Shown: positions 7,494 to 15,036 of the stretch, piece by piece
Numbering within the stretch: position 1 is the stretch's first letter
How the letters are laid out: each line of letters starts with the position of its first letter
Origin: Shewanella hanedai
Lineage (GTDB): Bacteria > Pseudomonadota > Gammaproteobacteria > Enterobacterales > Shewanellaceae
NCBI RefSeq assembly: GCF_007197645.1
Contig: NZ_VKGK01000030.1
Span: 1 to 63,646, forward strand
DNA length: 63,646 nt
Reading direction: 5' to 3'
Program-made: the position numbers and the translations under genes
The notes under the pieces: model-generated
The model's database searches: none
What the model saw: the letters and a program-made list of their open reading frames with translations, nothing else
Told to the model about the DNA's origin: nothing

Positions 7494-8808
7494 TTATACC
7501 TATCTGGAGAATGTCGTTGGGACGAGCTAAGCACTTCGCAATGGAACAGGAAGAAAGAGGTTTTTCTTCTGTCGGAGACAAATATGTCTGTAGTACATGT
7601 GTTGGTGATAAAGGTTTAGGCCGATTCATTAAAGACAATGGAGATAAATCTCAGTGTACATATTGTCAGGGAAAGCACTCTATAGTTTTACATTTCGATG
7701 AATTGATGCAATTTATCCTTGAGTGCTTATCTCAGGAATATGGTGATCCTAATAATGTAGGTGTCGCATGGGATAATGGTTGGGTCGGTGAGGTATACGA
7801 TACTTATGATTTTCTAGATGAAATAGGAATTTCAATTGAGAACATGGATTTTCAGGATGATATTATTGATTCCTTATCGGATAGGCAGTGGTGTAAAAGT
7901 GACTTTTATAACTTATCTCCTGAGTTGGTATTAAGTTATGGTTGGAAAGAGTTTGTTGATACTGTTAAGCATAAGTCGAGGTACGTTTTTTATCGCGTAC
8001 CAGATGAATCTGATTTTAGAGGCCATGAAGAAATACCCCCAAGCTACTTTTTAGATGCACTGTGTGGCGTAATTGACTCCTTAAGCTTATATAAAAAAAT
8101 CGAAGTTGGTACTAAGCTAACTCGCGTACGTATACATAAAAAGGATGAAAAATTTACAAAGGCAGCAGAGCTTGGCCCACCACCTGTAGAGTATGCAAGT
8201 TACCCAAACAGAATGAGCCCCTCAGGAATTCCTATGTTTTACGGGGCTTTTAATCTTAAAACAGCTTTAGCTGAAACATATACTCCTGATGGAGAATGTA
8301 AAGTTGGAACGGTTGGGAAGTTTGAAACTGTAAAAGAGCTTACTTTAGTTGATCTTTCTAAGCTTCCCCCGATAAAAGGAATTTTCTCTGGTGCCAGTAG
8401 AACTTATTGGCACGGGTTGTCATTTTTAGTGGAATTTTTAGATGATTTTACAGCACCAGTCAGTAAAGATGGTAGGGAGCATATTGATTATGTTCCAACT
8501 CAAGTGGTTAGTGAACATTTAAGATTTATTCATAAAACGGGTGAAAATGTATCTATTGACGGAATAATTTACCCTAGCTCTAAAGATCATGGAAAAAAGG
8601 CGGTTGTTCTTTTCTGTGATAATGGAAGCTGCTCAGATGAATCGACTGTGAACGACGATACTTTGTTGAAGCTCACTAAAGTTAGTAGAGTAAATCCAGA
8701 ACGGTATATATAGGTATAACAAGGCCTTAAAGTCGGGTTTTTAACAGTTGACTCGGTTCCGTTTCGCTTTACATTTTAGCCAACTGTTACTCACCGCTTA
8801 AGGCGGCG
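7494..8808 (+). mobile_element. Integron-type gene cassette 1 (predicted)
   Basis: The segment is bounded on the left by G|TTATAC (7493-7499) and on the right by G|TTATAT at the end of an attC-like site (8714-8814). The left box is the exact reverse complement of GTATAAC at 8714-8720, which is what a circularised cassette needs for its attC. One ORF fills the unit, on the + strand, starting less than 20 bases from the left end and stopping directly before attC, as in typical cassettes. No intI gene is in the window. The assignment is inferred from structure. Confidence 0.65.
7511..8713 (+). CDS. HEPN/RES N-terminal plus RES domain protein
   Basis: 400 residues. N-terminal section (about 1-150) resembles the HEPN/RES-associated N-terminal domain: GRAKHFAMEQEERGFSSVGD, then two CxxC pairs (C27/C30 and C49/C52) suggesting a zinc ribbon. 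The C-terminal section (about 195-380) is a RES domain: LTRVRIHK with the key Arg, GIPMFYGAFNLKTALAETY with the key Glu, and DGIIYPSS with the key Ser. RES proteins of toxin-antitoxin systems degrade NAD+. No Xre-type antitoxin is adjacent. The GGAG at 7506 is too close to the ATG at 7511; a TTG at 7517 (giving MGRAK) has better spacing. Role as a toxin or phage-defence gene is inference. Confidence 0.8.
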   Translation: MSLGRAKHFAMEQEERGFSSVGDKYVCSTCVGDKGLGRFIKDNGDKSQCTYCQGKHSIVLHFDELMQFILECLSQEYGDPNNVGVAWDNGWVGEVYDTYDFLDEIGISIENMDFQDDIIDSLSDRQWCKSDFYNLSPELVLSYGWKEFVDTVKHKSRYVFYRVPDESDFRGHEEIPPSYFLDALCGVIDSLSLYKKIEVGTKLTRVRIHKKDEKFTKAAELGPPPVEYASYPNRMSPSGIPMFYGAFNLKTALAETYTPDGECKVGTVGKFETVKELTLVDLSKLPPIKGIFSGASRTYWHGLSFLVEFLDDFTAPVSKDGREHIDYVPTQVVSEHLRFIHKTGENVSIDGIIYPSSKDHGKKAVVLFCDNGSCSDESTVNDDTLLKLTKVSRVNPERYI

Positions 8809-8814
8809 TTATAT
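8714..8814 (+). repeat. attC-like recombination site 1
   Basis: Outer boxes GTATAAC (R'', 8714-8720) and GTTATAT (R', 8808-8814) pair; inner boxes GCCTTAAAG and CTTAAGGC (L''/L') pair with one unpaired base, the usual extra-helical base of attC. Farther in, TAACAGTTG (8742-8750) and CAACTGTTA (8781-8789) form a perfect 9-bp stem around a 30-base terminal structure. Length about 101 bp, within the attC range. It begins directly after the stop codon of the RES gene. Confidence 0.8.
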
Positions 8815-8822
8815 GGAGAAAT

Positions 8823-9584
8823 ATGAGTACAGAAGATAGGTACGGAGATCTTGTTCTTGTTTTAAAGGACGGCGATCAAGTTGCAACTACTGTTGAAGAA
8901 AATGACGTTATAACTTTGCTTGATTTGTCAGGAAAACAAATATTTCCAGAGTACTGCCAAGTAGGATTAGGTTACCATACAGCGAAAGGAAAATTTAAAG
9001 TTACAAATAGTGTACCTTCAAATAATGAGTCTATTTCAACTAACTTGTATGAGTTGCTTTCGAAGTATGATGTCCTTTACGCGATTGATACAAATAAAAA
9101 GGTAATTAATGGCGTTGAATACTGTATTTCTAGCAGAATGCACCTCCAACTAGAGCTATTGAGTCCTCAGTATTGGGAGCTTAAATTGACTCGCTTACCA
9201 GCGTATGTTTTTACTAACCCAACTAAGGGCGAACACGAAGAAAAAATTGGTTGGGTACAATTTATCTGCTCTGAGCAGTTAGCAAATAAAAATGTACGCA
9301 TAGGTCTAGTGACAGACCATGAACTTGGTTATCTCCCTTTATTCAATCGCAGGCAAAAAGAAATTACAGGTATGGGGCTATTACCTGAAAATATTGAGTT
9401 TATCTATGCTAGTGCAGACCGTGACAAGGGGAGCCCACTAAATAAAGCTATCATGTCGTGTGATGCTGATTCGAATAAGTTACTCAAACAAATTGCACTA
9501 GGTAAAATGAACCTTACAGATTTGAGTGAATCATCATCTAGTTTGTATGAACAATCAGGGATATTGTGCCCGAAATATAACTAA
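8823..9584 (+). CDS. Unknown protein in predicted cassette 2
   Basis: 253 residues, soluble, acidic, no signal peptide or membrane segment; I do not recognise a family. The first 70 residues look beta-rich (DRYGDLVLVLKDGDQVATTVEENDVITLLDLSG), and a middle section EKIGWVQFICSEQLANKNVRIGLVTDHELG is followed by GMGLLPENIEFIYASADRDKG. Strong start: GGAGAAAT directly before ATG, eight bases after the attC R' box. The short leader, single ORF and flanking boxes fit a gene cassette. Could be a defence or accessory function, but the sequence does not show which. Confidence 0.7.
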   Translation: MSTEDRYGDLVLVLKDGDQVATTVEENDVITLLDLSGKQIFPEYCQVGLGYHTAKGKFKVTNSVPSNNESISTNLYELLSKYDVLYAIDTNKKVINGVEYCISSRMHLQLELLSPQYWELKLTRLPAYVFTNPTKGEHEEKIGWVQFICSEQLANKNVRIGLVTDHELGYLPLFNRRQKEITGMGLLPENIEFIYASADRDKGSPLNKAIMSCDADSNKLLKQIALGKMNLTDLSESSSSLYEQSGILCPKYN

Positions 9585-9653
9585 TTGGGTAGCCGGATGT
9601 GTCTAGCCTCCAGCTCGACACAACCCTGAATAGGGCAGTTCAATTAGAACGGC
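9575..9653 (+). repeat. Possible attC-like site 2 (terminal, lacking GTT)
   Basis: ATATAAC at 9575-9581, overlapping the end of the preceding gene, is the exact reverse complement of GTTATAT at the start of this unit (8808-8814). It is followed by TAATTG, and CAATTAG (9641-9647) lies 55 bases on; GTGTC/GACAC pair inside. After CAATTAG the sequence reads AAC instead of the expected TT. That would fit a last cassette joined to a non-attC secondary site, or a decayed attC. Weaker than site 1. Confidence 0.45.
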
Positions 9654-9805
9654 TAACCTACACTCTTTGCTTAGCTTCTTTTTTGAAAGTGAACTGATCC
9701 CTGCAATCCATCAATCTCTAAGTGAACTTAAACCTGCTTTCTTAAGATAGTCATTAGTAATGATAATGTGAACTGTAAAGTTTAGAGCCTAAGCACTAAG
9801 TGATT

Positions 9806-10294
9806 TATGTCCAAAAATGAGTTAGCTACTCGAAGAACCTAAATGTGATCACATACTCGAAGAACCTAAATCGAAGAGATAAACAATCAGGTGTGAATGC
9901 GGCTGTGACCTTTGGCAGCATGGCCGTTCTATGACATCCATGTCACTACGGCATTTGTGAATCCATTCACATCAGACGCTGTCGTAGAGGCTATAGGGAC
10001 TCTTTCCGTTAATAGAAAGAGCGCCGTCTCACTGAAGTATCTGACATTAGGTCGCTCCTTGGCATCTGACCCATAGGGATATGGGAAATGTCGTTATGGT
10101 GTAGGGAACATTATCGACCGAGTGATCACTACATTCGTATATCCATATACAGCACCTGCTGCAAGCAATAAACAACATTGAGCTTATGGTATCCAGCAAA
10201 CCAACCAAATACCAAAACCGCCCAATGAAACCAACCTAAAGATATTTGAAACTTGTTATCCGACAAGTTAACTAAGGTTTGTTATCTGACAAGT
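9806..10294 (+). repeat. Intergenic hairpin-bearing repeat, copy C (expanded)
   Basis: Same ordered blocks as copy B but about 220 bases longer. A short duplication of CTCGAAGAACCTAAAT occurs near 9830-9870. Relative to B, about 52 bases are inserted within the loop of the GCATGGACGC hairpin; the insert holds hairpins 9932-9945 and 9957-9970 (5-bp stems, TCCA loops). A second insert of about 100 bases before GCTGCAAGCAATA holds hairpins 10070-10085 (6-bp stem, GGGA loop) and 10137-10150 (5-bp stem, TCCA loop). Also a 6-bp hairpin with an 8-base loop at 10001-10020. Its tail ends three bases from the DUF3300 stop. Confidence 0.8.
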
Positions 10295-10296
10295 CC

Positions 10297-11775
10297 CTAA
10301 TCTCTACTCTTACTGTGTCCTTGAGATTTATGCTGCACACTTTGTTGCTGCGCTCTCTGTTGTGAGCCTTGCTGAGAACGTTGCGCAGATTGCCTGACCT
10401 GTCTGACCTGCTGGCTTCTCACTTGTTGTGTACTTTCTCGTTGTTGCTTGTGCATGCGCCGTTGAGCTTGTTGGCTCTTGGGTTGATGCACATTCCTTTG
10501 TGGCTGATGACTTTTTACTTGCTGATGGCTCTTTACTTGTTGATGACTCTTTACATCCCGCTGTTGATGACTCTTGATATCGCGTTGCTGATGGATCCTC
10601 TTCTCATTTTGCTGTTGGTGCCTTGTGTCGCGATAACTGTCTGTCCTTTTTACACTCGTTCTCTCTGGTTTAAGGTTTGGCTTAGTTTGCTTGTGCAGTT
10701 TATTGGTAAACTTCTGCTCTCTGTGTTGTTTAACCTGTTTGTTGTAATGCTTGAGACTCTTGTCTTGGTTAGCGTAATGTTTAGTGTTTTTTACGCTGTG
10801 CTTTACGTTATTGTGAGCCAGAGAATTTCTCTGCAATTGTCGTTCTGAATGACGCAGTTGCTTGCTGTGGGCGACACTCGGTCTATGGCTGTTATAACGT
10901 TGCTTCACATGATTATTTCGATATGCAACGCCACGTCTGTGTTGAGGCTTATGATTCCACTTTTGAGAACCGTGACTAGTGACAATACGGCCTCGGTGAC
11001 GGTAGTGGTGTGAACGGTGATGATCGATCACAACGACTCTGTGATTGCTCCAATGAAAGGCGCTGAAAAAGAAGTTAAAGCTAATTTGAACGCCACTGTT
11101 CCAGTAAAATTGACCACGGGGACGGCCGACATAATAGGGGTACGGTGCCCAGTAGACTGGTGGGTAGTTATACCAGCGCCAGTTACCGTACACGGTGCGT
11201 GGGTCGTAATAAGGCACATAAACAATCTCTTTTTGTACTGGCTCTATCACTATTTGGTTGTTAACTCGGGTGACGGCCATGTTTTCCATTTCAGACAAGC
11301 TATCAGCCTCGTCGGCTTGTGCTCTGAGCGACTGAATACTGGCGAGCAGTTTCACCTCATCTTGAAGGAAGGCATCGCCTAAATCTTGGGTCCAACTGAG
11401 ATCGCTGCTGAGTTTCTCTAACACATTGGGGAAGGCGAGCAGTGCGGTGACGCTGGGATCCCAGTTCATCTTTTCTGCCTTTTCCATCAATTGAGCTGTG
11501 GGTAGCAGCGTGTTTTTACTCTGTAATCGATTGGCCTGTATCAGCTCTATCGGGTAAGTGGCGGCGATTAAGATATGAGTTAATAGGCTATCAGGATACA
11601 AGGCGATGGGCGCCAGCATCTGTTCCAATTCAGCTTCACTGAATGGCGTTAGCTCCTCAATGTCCTGTGTACTAGCAGCATTGGCTAGCGATGCTGTGCT
11701 TGTGATAAGCACAACAAGACTGCTAATGATCGCGGTAAGTATCGAGCGATTAATCCGTAGTATGAGCGATTTCAT
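10297..11775 (-). CDS. DUF3300 domain-containing exported protein with H/Q/K/R-rich tail
   Basis: 492 residues. N-terminal signal peptide of about 33 residues (hydrophobic LTAIISSLVVLITSTASLANA). Residues about 40-240 are the DUF3300 domain: LEQMLAPIALYPDSLLTHILIAATYP, WDPSVTALLAFP, and EIVYVPYYDPRTVYGNWRW. After residue 250 the protein becomes a very basic low-complexity tail rich in H, Q, K, R and S, with short tandem units of KSHQQ(V/RDV) type (about residues 395-430). A tail of this kind could bind polyanions or metals, but that is inference. Start supported by CAGGAGAGCTT before the ATG. Function of DUF3300 is unknown. Confidence 0.85.
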   Translation of the reverse strand: MKSLILRINRSILTAIISSLVVLITSTASLANAASTQDIEELTPFSEAELEQMLAPIALYPDSLLTHILIAATYPIELIQANRLQSKNTLLPTAQLMEKAEKMNWDPSVTALLAFPNVLEKLSSDLSWTQDLGDAFLQDEVKLLASIQSLRAQADEADSLSEMENMAVTRVNNQIVIEPVQKEIVYVPYYDPRTVYGNWRWYNYPPVYWAPYPYYVGRPRGQFYWNSGVQISFNFFFSAFHWSNHRVVVIDHHRSHHYRHRGRIVTSHGSQKWNHKPQHRRGVAYRNNHVKQRYNSHRPSVAHSKQLRHSERQLQRNSLAHNNVKHSVKNTKHYANQDKSLKHYNKQVKQHREQKFTNKLHKQTKPNLKPERTSVKRTDSYRDTRHQQQNEKRIHQQRDIKSHQQRDVKSHQQVKSHQQVKSHQPQRNVHQPKSQQAQRRMHKQQRESTQQVRSQQVRQVRQSAQRSQQGSQQRAQQQSVQHKSQGHSKSRD

Positions 11776-11869
11776 AAGCTCTCCTGATCCGTTTTATGAC
11801 GTTAAGGTCATTATAAAGAACCGAAGATGAACATAAGCTGAAGGGGGTAAAGTCGATTTCTATGGCTTG

Positions 11870-11988
11870 TTGTACAGCCCTGAGCCCGCTTTGTTATACA
11901 GCCTTGAGCTAGTTTTTAAAGAGCCTTAGCTAGCTTTTTTATACAGCCCTGAGCCAGTTTTTTTACAGAGTCCTGAGTTCGTTTTTTT
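11870..11988. repeat. Five imperfect tandem repeats of about 23 bp
   Basis: Units of the form ACAGCCCTGAGC-C-G followed by a T run occur about five times, as at 11873, 11896, 11919, 11943 and 11965. The last unit overlaps the 3' end of the histidine kinase gene and encodes its final residues (KNELRTL plus stop). The T runs may act as weak terminators on the + strand, but no gene reads that way here. Confidence 0.65.
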
Positions 11989-13378
11989 GGTTAAAGGTAA
12001 GCAAAAATTTAGCGCCACCTAAGGATTCAGATCGCGAGATAACGAGTTGGCCATTATAGCTATCGAGTAGATCCCGAACGATAGCCAGGCCTATGCCGTG
12101 GCCTTGTTCATAGGAATCTGCGCGGGTGCCACGCTCAAATATTTTACTTTCCTGTTCTGCACTCACCCCTAAACCGTCATCCTCAATGCTGATGTTCAAT
12201 GCAAGCTCAGAGATACTAACGGTCAGTAAAATTTGCGACTTGGCCGCTTTGCAGGCGTTATCCAGCAGGTTACCCAAAATCTCGGTTAAGTCGGCTTCAT
12301 CGCCGCGGAAGATAGCATCGGGATCGACATCTGCTCTGATTTGGCGTGGCGGTTCGCGGTAGATTTTACCTAAGGTGCGGATTAGTTTTTCGGATATCGG
12401 TGCGATTTTAACACCGAGATGCCAGGAGGAACCCGCCGCCGATTGTGCGCGTTTTAGCTGGTGGCCGATGATGCGATTAATGGTCGATACCTGCTCGATT
12501 GATGAGCTGTCGAGCCCTTTTTGACTCTGAATAACCGCCAGTGGCGTTTTGAGGCTGTGGGCCAGATCGGACAGGGCATTTCGGTAGCGTTTACGTTGGT
12601 TTTGTTCGGTGATGAGCAAGGTGTTGAGTTGGTAAGCCACGGATTGCAGCTCGCTAGGATAGTCGACGCTGAGTTGCATCGCTTTACCATTTTCAACATC
12701 TTGCAGCTCTTGTTTAAACTTGGCTAAAGGCTTTAATGTCCATAACAACCATGCAAGTTGCGCCATGCCTAACAGAGCCATGAGGACTAAGAGCCAGCTC
12801 CATAATTGTCGATTAAATTGGTCTATCTGCTTTTGAAAATCAGCTTGATCTTTAATGATGTGCAGGGTGATAGGAAAAGCACCATCTTGCTGTTCGAAAC
12901 TGACACTGAGACTGTAGATGATATGAGGTTTGCCATCTAAGATTATCTCACTAAATTCTCGACTGCCTATTGCTGGTTGAGGCAGGTTTTTGGGCTCACT
13001 CAAACCTAAAAAAGAGTCTGAGTGCCAAAGCAGATCTGCACCGTTTTCATCCTTTGTCGTCTTGGCACTATTAACGGAAGGAGTGGAAATAAGTGCGTAG
13101 AGACCTGATTGAATCACATTGAATTGATTTTCTAATAGCAATTCTGGCATCTGCAGTTGGTCGTTCTCTACCTCAGTGACCGCTAAAACGGAATAGATAT
13201 AGGCGCTCAATTCATTTTTGGCCGCCGTTTTGACCTGTTGCTTAAAGGCGTCGTTGAGGGTGAAGCCTATCAGGGGCATTAAGACTAAAATTAGCAACAG
13301 GGCACTGATAACAAGGCGTGCCTTAAGGGAGTTGAGTAGGGATAATCTGTTTGGTTTGCTGGCCTGTTTATTGTTCAT
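11963..13378 (-). CDS. PhoQ-like sensor histidine kinase
   Basis: 471 residues. TM1 about 20-40, a periplasmic sensor of about 150 residues, TM2 about 190-212, then a HAMP-like linker. The dimerisation box LSDLAHSLKTPLAVIQSQ contains the phospho-accepting His. ATPase motifs: N box LGNLLDNACKAAK, G1 IEDDGLGV, G2 HGIGLAIVRDLLD. The pattern LAHSLKTPLAV is typical of the PhoQ group. Its start overlaps the response regulator stop by 11 bases, so the two are translationally linked. Ligand (Mg2+, peptides or other) is not evident; periplasmic acidic patches are not obvious. Confidence 0.88.
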   Translation of the reverse strand: MNNKQASKPNRLSLLNSLKARLVISALLLILVLMPLIGFTLNDAFKQQVKTAAKNELSAYIYSVLAVTEVENDQLQMPELLLENQFNVIQSGLYALISTPSVNSAKTTKDENGADLLWHSDSFLGLSEPKNLPQPAIGSREFSEIILDGKPHIIYSLSVSFEQQDGAFPITLHIIKDQADFQKQIDQFNRQLWSWLLVLMALLGMAQLAWLLWTLKPLAKFKQELQDVENGKAMQLSVDYPSELQSVAYQLNTLLITEQNQRKRYRNALSDLAHSLKTPLAVIQSQKGLDSSSIEQVSTINRIIGHQLKRAQSAAGSSWHLGVKIAPISEKLIRTLGKIYREPPRQIRADVDPDAIFRGDEADLTEILGNLLDNACKAAKSQILLTVSISELALNISIEDDGLGVSAEQESKIFERGTRADSYEQGHGIGLAIVRDLLDSYNGQLVISRSESLGGAKFLLTFNQKNELRTL

Positions 13379-14066
13379 GGCTGTCTTTTGCTGGTGCTAA
13401 AGGAGCCAGACGATAACCTTGTCCACGTAGGGTTTCGATAAGTCCGTGCTGGTTATCGGGATCAAGCTTTTTTCTTAATCGTCTGATGAAGACCTCAATC
13501 ACGTTTGAGTCCAGATCAAAGTCTTGGTCGTAAATATGTTCGGTGAGCACTGTTTTTGATTTAACTTCGCCGGGGTGCAACATGAAGTATTCAAATAGTT
13601 TATATTCTGAACCGCTTAACGCGATAAGTTGTTCGCCTTTTTTGACCTCTAAACTGCTGGTATTAATGCTAAAGGGTCCATTGTGGATTAAAGGGCTAGC
13701 TTTACCCGCTGAGCGTCGGATCAATGCTTTGAGTCTGGCGACTAATTCTTGTGGATGAAAGGGCTTTGTCAGGTAATCGTCGGCGCCAGCATCGAGTCCT
13801 TCGACTTTATCTTGCCAGCTATCGCGCGCGGTTAAAATCAAGATGGGAAAATCTATCTCTTTACTTCTGAGGGTGGTGATCAGTGCAATACCGTCGAGCT
13901 TAGGCAGACCCACATCGATGATGGCTGCATCGTAGCGATATTCGCAACCTTGAAATAAACCTATCTCTCCGTCACTGGCGACATCAACCGTATAGTTTGC
14001 GTCGATTAAGTGCTGTTTCAGGTTGGTTTGAAGCTCAATATCATCTTCGACTAACAGTATTCTCAT
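13368..14066 (-). CDS. PhoP-like OmpR-family response regulator
   Basis: 232 residues. Receiver domain 1-115 with acidic pocket VEDD, phospho-acceptor Asp in AAIIDVGLPKLDG, LTARDSW and the Lys of LTKPFHP. C-terminal winged helix (about 130-225) with SGSEYKLFEYFMLHPGEVKSKTVLTEHIYD and EVFIRRLRKKLDP...IETLRGQGYRL. Receives phosphate from the overlapping PhoQ-like kinase and controls transcription. Start supported by GAGAGGACCAACCG before ATG. The PepSY gene lies 48 bases upstream on the same strand and is probably part of the operon. Confidence 0.92.
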   Translation of the reverse strand: MRILLVEDDIELQTNLKQHLIDANYTVDVASDGEIGLFQGCEYRYDAAIIDVGLPKLDGIALITTLRSKEIDFPILILTARDSWQDKVEGLDAGADDYLTKPFHPQELVARLKALIRRSAGKASPLIHNGPFSINTSSLEVKKGEQLIALSGSEYKLFEYFMLHPGEVKSKTVLTEHIYDQDFDLDSNVIEVFIRRLRKKLDPDNQHGLIETLRGQGYRLAPLAPAKDSHEQ

Positions 14067-14114
14067 CGGTTGGTCCTCTCGCTATTTTACCGCGTTATCG
14101 TATTCGTCCTGAGC

Positions 14115-14453
14115 TTAATTCCTGCGCACACTACCGGTTTGGGCATCGACAGAGACGTAAAAAACCACGCCTTGGCTGGAGAGCATTTTGACTCTATAAC
14201 CCTGATGACCATTGACTTGACTCGATTGCGCTTTGAGTACTTTACCAGGGTATTGGCGCCTTACTAACTGGATGGCATGATCGCGGCTTTTTACTTTGAG
14301 TTGGCGATTACCTTGCTTTGATGATTGTCCAGCGATACTCATTGAGCTTGTCGCTGCACTTGTTAGGTACGCGCTGGCAGCCTGTCCGGTAAAGGAAAGC
14401 AGTGAACCTATGACTAATGTCGTTGCCAGTATCAAGATAGAACCTAACTTCAT
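14115..14453 (-). CDS. PepSY domain-containing exported protein
   Basis: 112 residues. Signal peptide of about 25 residues (LILATTLVIGSLLSFTGQAASA). Residues about 52-112 form one PepSY domain: SRDHAIQLVRRQYPGKVLKAQSSQVNGHQGYRVKML ends in a V-x-V-D-A-x-T-G motif (FYVSVDAQTGSV). Small PepSY proteins next to PhoPQ-like systems are common in related bacteria and may modulate the sensor in the periplasm; here this is inferred from position only. First gene of a likely PepSY-regulator-kinase operon. Confidence 0.85.
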   Translation of the reverse strand: MKLGSILILATTLVIGSLLSFTGQAASAYLTSAATSSMSIAGQSSKQGNRQLKVKSRDHAIQLVRRQYPGKVLKAQSSQVNGHQGYRVKMLSSQGVVFYVSVDAQTGSVRRN

Positions 14454-14574
14454 TCAGTGTGCCCGCCTCAATCTAGAGAATGTTAATGGTCATAGTGTAA
14501 AAGATCCCATCCTATTAAGAAACTCCCTAAACCTGTTTCTAAGTGCTTGTTTACTCGCCGTTGAACTCATTATA

Positions 14575-14890
14575 TATACCCAAACGACCTCAAGATGCTC
14601 ATTTCAGAGCTCCCGTAGGATAGCTGAACAAGGCAGTGATTGAGAGAATGGTTATTCCCTTGTTGATAGCACTAACACAGTGCAGATATTCTACGGGAAC
14701 TCCCATAGGGCAAGGCGTGAAGCAACATGTTTCTGCGTTATAAAATATTGAATTAGAAAAACTAGTCCAGCAATTTCATGAAGACCGCCATGGATGGCGG
14801 GAATGTCGTTAATGCAGGAGCAATTAACTACCTTGAACTCTATCACTTCACGACATGCTGAATCCTGCATCTTGAAGTGGCTTGGGTATA
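14575..14890. mobile_element. MITE-like element with 24-bp terminal inverted repeats
   Basis: 316 bp. The ends (14575-14598 and 14867-14890) match as inverted repeats at 21 of 24 positions; both begin TATACCCAA and end CAAGATGC. No transposase ORF is inside. It carries a hairpin at 14785-14800 (CCGCCA/TGGCGG, loop TGGA), of the same kind as those in the intergenic repeat family. Internal words such as GGTTATTC and TAACACAG also occur in the element at the window end. Confidence 0.75.
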
Positions 14891-15036
14891 CCAGATTACC
14901 GAGCGCCGATGAACGCAAGCTGAATGCTAATACCGAGTATAACCCCATCAATTGATTATTTTTTAACGTTCAGCTTGTGTTCACATTAAATCGTCTCTAA
15001 TGGCCGCAACAACGTAGATTAGATGAGGCTTAAGAT

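Noticed and set aside
10369..10848. 159-residue hydrophobic + strand ORF
   Set aside because: It is the shadow of the His/Gln-rich tail of the DUF3300 gene in the opposite strand.
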